Of a stretch of 7,419 nt of DNA, positions 1-5,387 are shown in pieces (the stretch's first letter is position 1; the number at the start of each line of letters is the position of its first letter). Made by a program: the position numbers and the translations under genes. Below the pieces are notes generated by a model, which saw nothing but the letters and a program-made list of their open reading frames with translations, was not told where the DNA came from and searched no databases. This DNA is from Gammaproteobacteria bacterium (GTDB lineage Bacteria > Pseudomonadota > Gammaproteobacteria > UBA1113): assembly GCA_019752835.1 (NCBI GenBank), contig JAIELR010000178.1, positions 1-7,419 on the forward strand, given 5' to 3'.

Positions 1-426
1 GATGCTGTCATTGGATTACCGGGTAATCTATTCCCAACCACCAATATCCCTGTGGCTATTCTGGTTTTCGATCGCTCGCGTGAAAAAGGTGGTGCTCGTG
101 AGGATTGTAAGAGCGTTCTGTTTGTGGATGCCAGTCGTGAATATACATCAGGCAAAAATCAAAATACTCTTTCCGATGAGCACCTGGCGAAGGTTATGGA
201 CACTTATATAGCCCGAACTGAAGTAGCGAAATATGCACATATCGCCGATGTCGCAGAGATCAAAGAAAACGACTTTAACCTCAATATTCCACGCTATGTT
301 GATACTTTTGAAGAAGAAGAGGAAATCGATATTGCTGCAGTTCAAGTGGAAATTGAACAGTTGGAGAAAGAGCTGGTGGAAGTGCGTAAGCAAATGGCGG
401 CTATGTTGAAGGATTTGGTTCCATGA
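1..426 (+). CDS. hsdM: Type I restriction enzyme methyltransferase subunit HsdM, C-terminal part (5' end outside window)
   Basis: The frame is open from the first base of the window, giving 141 C-terminal residues; the start lies upstream. HsdM is the adenine-N6 methyltransferase subunit of a type I system and works with HsdS to methylate the recognition site. The visible part starts with the family block GLPGNLFPTTNIPVAILVFD, which follows the catalytic domain in HsdM proteins. It then has VLFVDASREY and the strongly conserved NLNIPRYVDTFEEEEEIDI. The last 40 or so residues are a charged helix (EIEQLEKELVEVRKQ) of the kind that packs against HsdS. The catalytic NPPF/NPPY motif is not in the window. 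The TGA stop overlaps the ATG of the next gene (ATGA), so the two were translationally coupled. Identification is firm; only the 5' extent is unknown. Confidence 0.94.
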   Translation, partial: DAVIGLPGNLFPTTNIPVAILVFDRSREKGGAREDCKSVLFVDASREYTSGKNQNTLSDEHLAKVMDTYIARTEVAKYAHIADVAEIKENDFNLNIPRYVDTFEEEEEIDIAAVQVEIEQLEKELVEVRKQMAAMLKDLVP

Positions 427-1075
427 GTAAAAAACTAACAATGGACGTTGCAACTCAAAATATCATGACTGAATTTTTACTTTATACGACGCCTAATGGC
501 AATGTCAAAGTAGAGGTTTTATTGAATAATGAAACCTTATGGTTAACTCAGAAACGGATCTCTGAGTTATTTGGCGTTGGTGTACCGGCAGTGTCTAAAC
601 ATCTTGAAAATATCTATAACCAAGGCGAGTTGGTACCTGAGGCAACTATTTCCATTTTGGAAACAGTTCAAAAAGAAGGCACACGTGAAGTAAGACGTAA
701 GGTGGAATATTACAATCTTGATGCCATTATTTCCGTAGGTTATCGGGTCAACTCCAGTCAAGCCACGCAGTTCAGAATCTGGGCAACTCAGATGATTAAG
801 GAATATAATATCAAGGGCTTTGTCTTAGATGACGATCGGTTAAAAAATGGTCGTTATTTTGGCAAGGACTATTTTCGTGAATTATTGGAACGGATCCGCT
901 CTATCCGCGTCAGTGAACGGCGTATTTATCAACAGATTACAGACATCTTTGCCGAATGCAGCATGGATTATGATCCTCATTCAGAAACAACCCGCCAATT
1001 TTATGCCCATGTGCAAGATAAGTTTCATTTTGCCATCACCGGTCACACCGCATCGGAAATTGTTTATCTAACGAA

Positions 1076-1094
1076 GTCGCACACGACGTGCGAC
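1076..1094. repeat. Hairpin 1 of the insert
   Basis: Perfect 7-bp inverted repeat: GTCGCAC at 1076-1082 pairs with GTGCGAC at 1088-1094 around a 5-nt loop. It lies right at the left edge of the insert. Confidence 0.7.
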
Positions 1095-1118
1095 GAGCGT
1101 GAGGAGCCGCAGGTCCGG

Positions 1119-1141
1119 GTGTTGAGCCGCAGGCGAAACAC
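1119..1141. repeat. Hairpin 2 of the insert
   Basis: GTGTT at 1119-1123 pairs with AACAC at 1137-1141, and inside it GCC (1126-1128) can pair with GGC (1132-1134). It is the weakest of the hairpins. It overlaps the second copy of the direct repeat GAGCCGCAGG. Confidence 0.45.
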
Positions 1142-1175
1142 AAGGGAACCGACACGGCGTTGAGTCATTGTGGTA

Positions 1176-1207
1176 GCTTACCTCAGAGCGTCAGCGAAGA
1201 GGTAAGC
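1176..1207. repeat. Hairpin 3 of the insert
   Basis: Perfect 9-bp inverted repeat: GCTTACCTC at 1176-1184 pairs with GAGGTAAGC at 1199-1207, with a 14-nt loop. The second in-frame stop of the broken rhuM frame (TAA 1203-1205) lies in its right arm. Confidence 0.75.
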
Positions 1208-1247
1208 GGACGCAGGGCTCACGAGCACTCCCGCTGAAGGCGATACT

Positions 1248-1314
1248 TGTCGCGAATTTTTTGCTCCTTTTGGCGGACTCGGAGTCCCAAAAGGTCTTGC
1301 AAAAAAACGCGACA
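1248..1314. repeat. Long nested hairpin 4 of the insert
   Basis: The outer arms TGTCGCG (1248-1254) and CGCGACA (1308-1314) are perfect. They continue as TTTTTTGC (1257-1264) with GCAAAAAA (1299-1306), apart from a small A-A/A internal loop. Inside, CCTTTTG (1266-1272) pairs with CAAAAGG (1288-1294), and GGACT (1275-1279) with AGTCC (1283-1287) around a 3-nt loop. The whole right third of the insert can therefore fold into one long rod of about 67 nt, ending just before rhuM homology resumes. Confidence 0.75.
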
Positions 1315-1747
1315 CTATCAATGCAGATGCTAGTAAACCCCTAATGGGCATGATGACCTATAAAAACGCCCCTGGTGGCCGGGTATTAAAATCTGATACT
1401 ACCGTCGGTAAAAATTACCTCTCCGAAAGTGAGATTAAAAAGCTAGAGCGCACAGTATCCTCCTTTTTCGATTATATCGAAGGGGTTATTGAGCGTCGAA
1501 ATTCATTTACTATGGAAAGTTTCGCCGAAAGCGTGAATAAATTTCTTGAGTTTAATGAATATAAGATATTAGAAGGTCATGGCAATGTGTCGCGGGAACA
1601 AGCCAAACAAAAAGCCTTTACCGAATATGAAAAATTCAATAAGCAGCAAAAAATCGAGTCAGATTTCGATAGGGTCATTAAAGTACTAAAGAGTGAAGCT
1701 TTAAAGCAAGAAGAAGAGCAGTGAGCTCAAAATTTGCACGGGCCGCT

Positions 1748-1819
1748 CCCTCTCCCCGCAGCTACACGCTGGATTTTGTCGCTTCGCTCATGTTTAAGCT
1801 GCGTGGGAGAGGGCTGGGG
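1748..1819. repeat. Intergenic palindromic repeat, left part (split by the IS)
   Basis: CCCTCTCCC plus CGCAGCT (1748-1763) pairs with AGCTGCG plus GGGAGAGGG (1797-1813). This is a 16-bp stem with a single bulged T (1804) and a 33-nt loop. The right flank GGGCTGGGG (1811-1819) is repeated after the IS, where the repeat appears to go on as GGGCTGGGGAGAGGGG (3166-3181). CCCTCTCC/GGAGAGGG palindromes with an adjoining GGCTGGGG occur between genes in many proteobacterial genomes. No T-run follows the stem, so I do not call it an intrinsic terminator. The rest of 1725-1957 holds the end of the rhuM leader-out region, this repeat and the IS left end; no gene is seen there. Confidence 0.72.
1811..1819. 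repeat. Target site duplication, left copy
   Basis: GGGCTGGGG immediately precedes the left end of the IS. The same 9 bases follow its right end at 3166-3174. Nine base pairs is the duplication length typical of IS10-type elements. Confidence 0.75.
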
Positions 1820-1820
1820 T

Positions 1821-1841
1821 TAAGTGATATACACAAAATTT
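1821..1841. repeat. IS left terminal inverted repeat
   Basis: Starting TAAGTGATATAC and ending AAAATTT, it matches the reverse complement of the right end (3144-3164) at 19 of 21 positions; the mismatches are at 1829 and 1832. It lacks a GATC site, unlike the right end. Confidence 0.8.
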
Positions 1842-1894
1842 GCACAAATAGTTAGTGTTAGGAGTAAGGTTAAAAAGGTAATAGAAACAAATAG

Positions 1895-1923
1895 TTGAGT
1901 TGCATGGTGATTTGTGATCAAAT
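1895..1923 (+). promoter_or_regulatory. Possible transposase promoter overlapping a GATC site
   Basis: A -35-like TTGAGT (1895-1900) and a weak -10-like TCAAAT (1918-1923) are separated by 17 bp, 34 bp before the transposase ATG. The -10 overlaps GATC (1916-1919). In IS10 the transposase promoter also overlaps a Dam methylation site that limits its expression. Both boxes are poor matches, so this is a tentative call resting mainly on position and the family parallel. Confidence 0.28.
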
Positions 1924-1957
1924 AAGTTTTTTCACCGACATATGAGAGCACCACACC

Positions 1958-3145
1958 ATGCAACAGATGCAATTATTACATGAAATTTTGTTAAATTCAC
2001 GTGCTGTAAAACATAAATCACGCTTAAGTTCATTACTTGCTGCGGTAGAGAGTGTTTCACAGGGCGCTGACTTAAGTTTAACGTCCTTGGGAAGGCATAT
2101 GCAAAAGGCCATTAAGCCACGAAGCAAAATACAAGAAATCAATTATTTGTTGAGTAATGGACAATTATATAACGAACGCCTTTCTATTTACGCAGCAGTC
2201 AATCAATGGGTTATTGGCAATGAAAAATTGTTATTTATTGCTATTGATTGGTCAACTATTGTCGCCCATAAACAGCATCTATTGAGGGCAAGTATTGTCC
2301 GTAAAGGCCGCTGCATGACGGTGTATGAAGAAATTCATGTTGAAGAAAGATTAGGTACGGGAGAGGTTCATCAGAAATTTTTGAGTAATTTAAAGCGAGT
2401 ATTACCTAAAGGAATTGATATTTGCTTAATTGTAGATGCAGGATTTAAAACAGATTTTTTTATTCAGGTTCAAGCAAGTAACTGGGATTACCTAGCGCGA
2501 GTTTTATCCAATATGCATTATACACCGCATGACAAAGAGCAATGGGAGCCCTGCACGAATTTATATGAAAAAGCCACGGAAAAACCGCATGCAATAGGTC
2601 GAGTAACGCTAGCTAAATCAAATAAAGTGGACAGCCAATTATATCTGTATAAAAAAATCAAAGAGGATACTTAAGAGGGAAAAGAAATAAAGGTGCGCAA
2701 GATTAAACATGGGAAAAAGGAGCGAGAATATCGAAATTCAGCAAAAAAACCGTGGTTAATCGCATCATCACTTGAACTGCCAGCTGAAAAAATCATGGCT
2801 ATTTACCGAAAAAGAATGAAAATAGAACACGATTTTAGAGATACAAAAGATCCACGCTGGGGGTTAGGGATTAGAGAAAGCCGAACAAAGGATCCTGCAC
2901 GTTTAATACTGCAGTTACTCATTGGTTTTCTTGCTACCTTTATATTGTGGTTAATTGGGCTGTGCCTGGAAAGGAAAGGGCTACATCGTGACTTTCAAGC
3001 AAACTCAATTAAACATAAAAGAGTTTTATCATTAGTTTTTTTAACCCTTGAAGCGATTAGAAGTGGTTACATGAAATTTATATCAATGACTGATTTGCTA
3101 GAAATCAAAAAAGAGGGGTTGTATGATGCTACATTGTGTGGTTAA
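1958..3145 (+). pseudogene. IS10-like (IS4 family) transposase, interrupted by an in-frame stop
   Basis: One frame runs from ATG 1958 to TAA 3143 with a single internal TAA at 2672-2674 (codon 239). Reading through gives about 395 residues, close to the 402 of IS10 transposase. The DDE residues are visible: D97 in FIAIDWST, D160 in CLIVDAGFK, and E290 (counting the stop as one codon) in YRKRMKIEHDFRDTK. The last is a perfect Y-x2-R-x3-E-x6-K signature. LRASIVRKGR, SAKKPWLIAS and HRDFQANSIKHKRVLS echo conserved IS10 stretches. The stop falls between the second D and the E, so the 238-residue product lacks a complete active site. The downstream piece could restart only at GTG 2693. The identical frame on both sides points to a point nonsense change rather than an indel. 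No good Shine-Dalgarno precedes ATG 1958. The final TAA overlaps the right inverted repeat. Confidence 0.88.
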
Positions 3146-3164
3146 ATTTTGTATAGATCACTTA
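3144..3164. repeat. IS right terminal inverted repeat
   Basis: It begins AAATTTTGTATAGATC and is the imperfect inverted partner of 1821-1841. It contains GATC at 3156-3159 and shares two bases with the transposase stop codon. Confidence 0.8.
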
Positions 3165-3165
3165 G

Positions 3166-3174
3166 GGGCTGGGG
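3166..3174. repeat. Target site duplication, right copy
   Basis: GGGCTGGGG, identical to 1811-1819. The AGAGGGG that follows continues the interrupted GC-rich palindromic repeat. Confidence 0.75.
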
Positions 3175-3276
3175 AGAGGGGCATTTGAGGTTAGCAAGGC
3201 TTAACTTAAGGCAGTGAGAGAATGTTTGCATCTTGGAATATATGTGAAGCCAGTGGGTTAAAGCATAAAAAAACTC

Positions 3277-3291
3277 ACAAGAAATTCTTGT
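3277..3291. promoter_or_regulatory. 15-bp palindrome in the dinD leader, possible operator
   Basis: ACAAGAA-A-TTCTTGT is a perfect inverted repeat with 7-bp arms and one central base, ending 44 bp before the dinD ATG. Its size and place suit a dimeric repressor. It does not match the enterobacterial LexA box (CTGT-N8-ACAG), and I saw no such box in 3175-3335. No convincing -35/-10 pair was found nearby, so the regulatory role is inferred from symmetry and position only. Confidence 0.35.
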
Positions 3292-3321
3292 TAGTTCGAT
3301 TAATAGTACACGCACCAGATT

Positions 3322-3328
3322 AAAGGAG
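3322..3328 (+). promoter_or_regulatory. Strong ribosome binding site for dinD
   Basis: AAAGGAG lies 7 nt before ATG 3336 and supports that start. It is the best Shine-Dalgarno in the window, as expected for the first gene of a transcript. Confidence 0.75.
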
Positions 3329-3335
3329 AAAAGAT

Positions 3336-4202
3336 ATGAGCTCAATCATTCAGCAACACCATAAAACGTTTGAGGAATTGAAGCAACTGACCCAAAATAA
3401 TATCGAGTTCTGGTACGCAAGAGAACTTCAGGCAGCTTTGGACTATGCAAGTTGGGATAAGTTCAAGCGGGTCATTCAGAAAGCGATGACAGCCTGTCAG
3501 AAGTCTGGTCAAGAACTTGACGACCATTTTTCCCATCTGGGAAAAATGGTCAAATTAGGGTCAGGAGGACAACGAGAAGTAGAGGATTATCAACTTTCTC
3601 GGTACGCTTGCTACTTGATTGTACAAAACGGCGATCCCTCCAAATCAGTGATAGCCAATGGTCAAACCTATTTTGCCATTCAAACACGCCGACAGGAACT
3701 GACTGATGATCCAGATTTTAAACAATTAGATGAAGATAAAAAACGCATTTTCTTACGCAATGAATTAAAAGAGCATAATAAACAACTCGTTGCAACAGCT
3801 TCACAAGCAGGCGTCGAAACTAATCTCGATTTTGCCATCTTTCAAAATCATGGCTATCAAGGACTTTATGGTGGATTAGATGCTAAAGGCATTCATCAGC
3901 GTAAAGGCCTGAATAAAAATCAGCAAATACTTGATAATATGGGCAGCACCGAGCTAGCCGCAAATTTGTTCCGTGCCACGCAAGCTGAGGACAAGCTACG
4001 CCGAGAAAATATTCAAGGTAAGGCAAAAGCCAATAATACCCACTACGAAGTTGGCAAAAAAGTGAGGCAAACGATTGAGGAGCTGGGTGGGATTATGCCA
4101 GAAAATCTGCCAACCCCCACAAAGGATATTAAAAAACTTGGACAAAAAGTGAAGCTTTCGGAAAGGAAACAGATTAAGTGTGAGGAAATTAGTGATGAAT
4201 AA
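3336..4202 (+). CDS. dinD: DinD-family DNA damage-inducible protein
   Basis: The 288-residue product aligns by eye along its whole length with E. coli DinD (about 274 residues). Shared blocks are DDHFSHLGKMVKLGSG, LSRYACYLIVQNGDPSK (87-103), GQTYFAIQTRRQEL, FQNHGYQGLYGG (169-180), MGSTELAANLFRATQ (202-216) and GGIMPENLPTP. The N-terminal half (about 20-125) resembles the Bro-N type domain of phage antirepressors. E. coli DinD is LexA-controlled and reported to inhibit RecA-mediated strand exchange; whether this copy does so is unknown. No LexA box is visible upstream, so it may not be SOS-regulated here. The start has a strong ribosome binding site. The stop overlaps the hsdS start by 8 nt, which makes dinD part of the restriction operon. 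A RecA inhibitor inside a restriction locus could modulate repair of cut DNA, but that is inference. Confidence 0.9.
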   Translation: MSSIIQQHHKTFEELKQLTQNNIEFWYARELQAALDYASWDKFKRVIQKAMTACQKSGQELDDHFSHLGKMVKLGSGGQREVEDYQLSRYACYLIVQNGDPSKSVIANGQTYFAIQTRRQELTDDPDFKQLDEDKKRIFLRNELKEHNKQLVATASQAGVETNLDFAIFQNHGYQGLYGGLDAKGIHQRKGLNKNQQILDNMGSTELAANLFRATQAEDKLRRENIQGKAKANNTHYEVGKKVRQTIEELGGIMPENLPTPTKDIKKLGQKVKLSERKQIKCEEISDE

Positions 4203-5385
4203 GACAGAAAAAATCCCGGTTGGTTGGCTAAGCAAGAGATTATCACACTTAATAAAAAAATTAGATGCTGGTGTGAGTGTTAATTCGGAGAATAGAAGTA
4301 TCCAAATTGGTGAGTATGGAATATTGAAAACCAGTGCAGTCACAAATGGGGTCTTCAATGCCAATGAAAATAAAGTTATTATTTCTACAGAGTTAAAGAG
4401 AGCGAGAATTTCACCAACTCGTGATCGAATAATTATGAGCCGGATGAATACTCCAACTCTTGTTGGTGCAAATGCATATGTTCCAGAAACCAGAGAGGAC
4501 TTATTTTTGCCAGATAGACTGTGGCAGCTTGTTCCCAAAGCTAATAGTGTAAATATGAAATGGCTCTCTCTGGTTTTATGCTCGCCCAAATATCGAGCAA
4601 AATTGTCTTCTTTTGCAACTGGCACAAGTAATAGCATGAAAAATATCACGAAAGAAGATGTCAATACGTTGCCAATTCTTTTGCCCCCTATACCCGAACA
4701 AAAAGCCATTGCCGATTTGCTTTCCACTTGGAACAAAGCTATCGAAAAAACTGAGCGGCTGATTGAGGTGAAGGAAAAACAATTTAAATGGTTGATAAGC
4801 ACCCTGAGCCAAGGTAAAAACAAGTGGGACAAGGTGAAGCTTGGGGAAATTTGCAAAGTCAAAAAAGGCAAACAGTTAAATGTAGCTCATATGAAAGAGA
4901 GTGGTATTTATTATGCCCTAAATGGAGGAATTCAACCATCGGGAAGAACTGATGATTGGAACGCTGAGGCAGATACTATAACGATTAGTGAGGGTGGAAA
5001 TTCTTGCGGATATGTCAATTTCAATACAGAAAAATTTTGGTCAGGTGGACACTGCTATTCACTTTTTAACCTCCAAAAATCTGTAGATAATCAATATTTA
5101 TTTTTTTACTTGAAAATGAATGAGCAAAAGCTTATGAATTTACGCGTAGGTTCAGGGCTCCCCAATATCCAAAAGAAAGATCTTGATAGTTTTCCTGTGC
5201 TACTTCCAATTTTATTAAAACAAAAACAAATAGCTGAAATTTTAAGTACTGTTAAGCAAGAAAGCAACGTCCTCAAGCAACTAGCAGAAAAATACAAAAC
5301 CCAAAAGCGTGGTTTAATGCAGAAATTGCTCACTGGTGAGTGGCGAGCGAAACCGGAAATCGTTAATCAAGACATGGAGTTATAA
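4195..5385 (+). CDS. hsdS: Type I restriction enzyme specificity subunit HsdS
   Basis: The 396-residue product is the DNA-recognition subunit, which directs both methylation and cleavage. It has the two-fold HsdS layout. Target recognition domain 1 (about 1-160) is followed by conserved LPPIPEQKAIADLLSTWNKA (163-182) and a coiled-coil spacer to about 207. Target recognition domain 2 starts at W211 (WDKVKLGEICKVKKGK). A second, more diverged copy of the conserved region (LPILLKQKQIAEILSTVKQE, from about 337) and another helix close the protein with LMQKLLTGEWR. The first copy has the usual EQ; the second reads KQ. I prefer ATG 4195, with AGGA 8 nt upstream, over GTG 4180, which lies deeper inside dinD and has no better ribosome site. 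The start overlaps the dinD stop (ATGAATAA), implying coupled translation. The two domains differ, so a bipartite asymmetric target is expected; its sequence cannot be read from here. Confidence 0.94.
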   Translation: MNKTEKIPVGWLSKRLSHLIKKLDAGVSVNSENRSIQIGEYGILKTSAVTNGVFNANENKVIISTELKRARISPTRDRIIMSRMNTPTLVGANAYVPETREDLFLPDRLWQLVPKANSVNMKWLSLVLCSPKYRAKLSSFATGTSNSMKNITKEDVNTLPILLPPIPEQKAIADLLSTWNKAIEKTERLIEVKEKQFKWLISTLSQGKNKWDKVKLGEICKVKKGKQLNVAHMKESGIYYALNGGIQPSGRTDDWNAEADTITISEGGNSCGYVNFNTEKFWSGGHCYSLFNLQKSVDNQYLFFYLKMNEQKLMNLRVGSGLPNIQKKDLDSFPVLLPILLKQKQIAEILSTVKQESNVLKQLAEKYKTQKRGLMQKLLTGEWRAKPEIVNQDMEL

Positions 5386-5387
5386 TC

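Larger units (their letters stand above)
1071..1319. repeat. Palindrome-rich repeat inserted in the rhuM coding sequence
   Basis: RhuM homology stops after ...SEIVYL (codon ending 1070) and resumes with NADAS (1320). Relatives are remembered as having Y-x-x-A-D at this point, so everything between looks like an insertion. Its inferred length, about 249 bp, is a multiple of three, and both halves of rhuM remain in one frame. The stretch is visibly richer in G and C than the flanking gene and holds several hairpins (1076-1094, 1119-1141, 1176-1207, 1248-1314) plus the direct repeat GAGCCGCAGG at 1104-1113 and 1124-1133. No coding potential or transposase is seen. It resembles palindromic elements that insert in genes, such as the Rickettsia palindromic elements, in style but not in any sequence I recognise. 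The exact boundaries are inferred from protein alignment and could be off by several bases. Confidence 0.72.
423..1724 (+). pseudogene. rhuM: RhuM-family protein gene, interrupted by a palindromic insert
   Basis: The gene starts at ATG 423, overlapping the hsdM stop, with GAAGGA at 408-413 nine bases upstream; ATG 465 is a possible alternative start. The 5' part (about 216 codons to 1070) has a helix-turn-helix-like N-terminus (WLTQKRISELFGV...VSKHLENI). The family blocks YYNLDAIISVGYRV, TQFRIWATQ, FRELLERIRSIRVSERR and FHFAITGHTASEIVY follow. The 3' part resumes near 1320 with NADASKPLMGMMTYK and TVGKNYLSESEIKKLERTV, and ends at TGA 1722. Joined, the halves give about 350 codons, close to the usual family length. 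Between them lies about 249 bp of unrelated sequence with in-frame TGA (1161) and TAA (1203), so translation stops after 246 codons with some 30 foreign residues. RhuM-type genes often sit inside type I restriction loci; their molecular role there is not established, and the virulence label comes from a Salmonella homologue. The truncated protein could still carry the N-terminal domain. Confidence 0.86.
1820..3165 (+). mobile_element. IS4-family (IS10-group) insertion sequence, about 1346 bp
   Basis: The element is bounded by imperfect terminal inverted repeats (1821-1841 and 3144-3164) and flanked by a 9-bp direct duplication GGGCTGGGG. It contains one transposase frame with the IS4-family DDE and YREK signatures. 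Its size, single gene and 9-bp duplication all fit the IS10 group. It has landed inside an intergenic GC-rich palindromic repeat between the broken rhuM gene and dinD, in the same direction as the host genes. The ends are intact but the transposase carries an internal stop, so this copy probably cannot move without a transposase supplied by another copy. I cannot name the specific element. Confidence 0.86.

Noticed and set aside
1071..1319. CRISPR array or tRNA/rRNA gene
   Set aside because: There are no evenly spaced identical repeats with spacers, and no cloverleaf or rRNA motif; only inverted repeats and one short direct repeat are present.
1344..1724. A separate small gene of 126 codons
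   Set aside because: Its sequence is the C-terminal part of the RhuM family, in the same frame as the 5' part, and homology extends upstream of its first ATG to about 1320.
1748..1813. Rho-independent terminator after rhuM
   Set aside because: The stem is strong but the loop is 33 nt and no T-run follows; the sequence fits a dispersed intergenic palindrome better.
2693..3145. A second, independent IS gene (orfB-like)
   Set aside because: It is the same frame as the upstream transposase part and completes the DDE/YREK motif of a single IS4-family protein; only one stop codon separates them.
3175..3335. LexA box controlling dinD
   Set aside because: No CTGT-N8-ACAG-type site is visible between the IS and the dinD start, although E. 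coli dinD is SOS-controlled.
4180..4194. Upstream GTG start for hsdS
   Set aside because: ATG 4195 has an AGGA at proper spacing and gives the normal HsdS N-terminus. The GTG would add only MRKLV and has no better ribosome site.
3996..4871. Long open frame on the minus strand (291 codons)
   Set aside because: It is antisense to dinD and hsdS, both well supported by conserved protein motifs. Its translation is a hydrophobic/serine-rich string with no recognisable domain.
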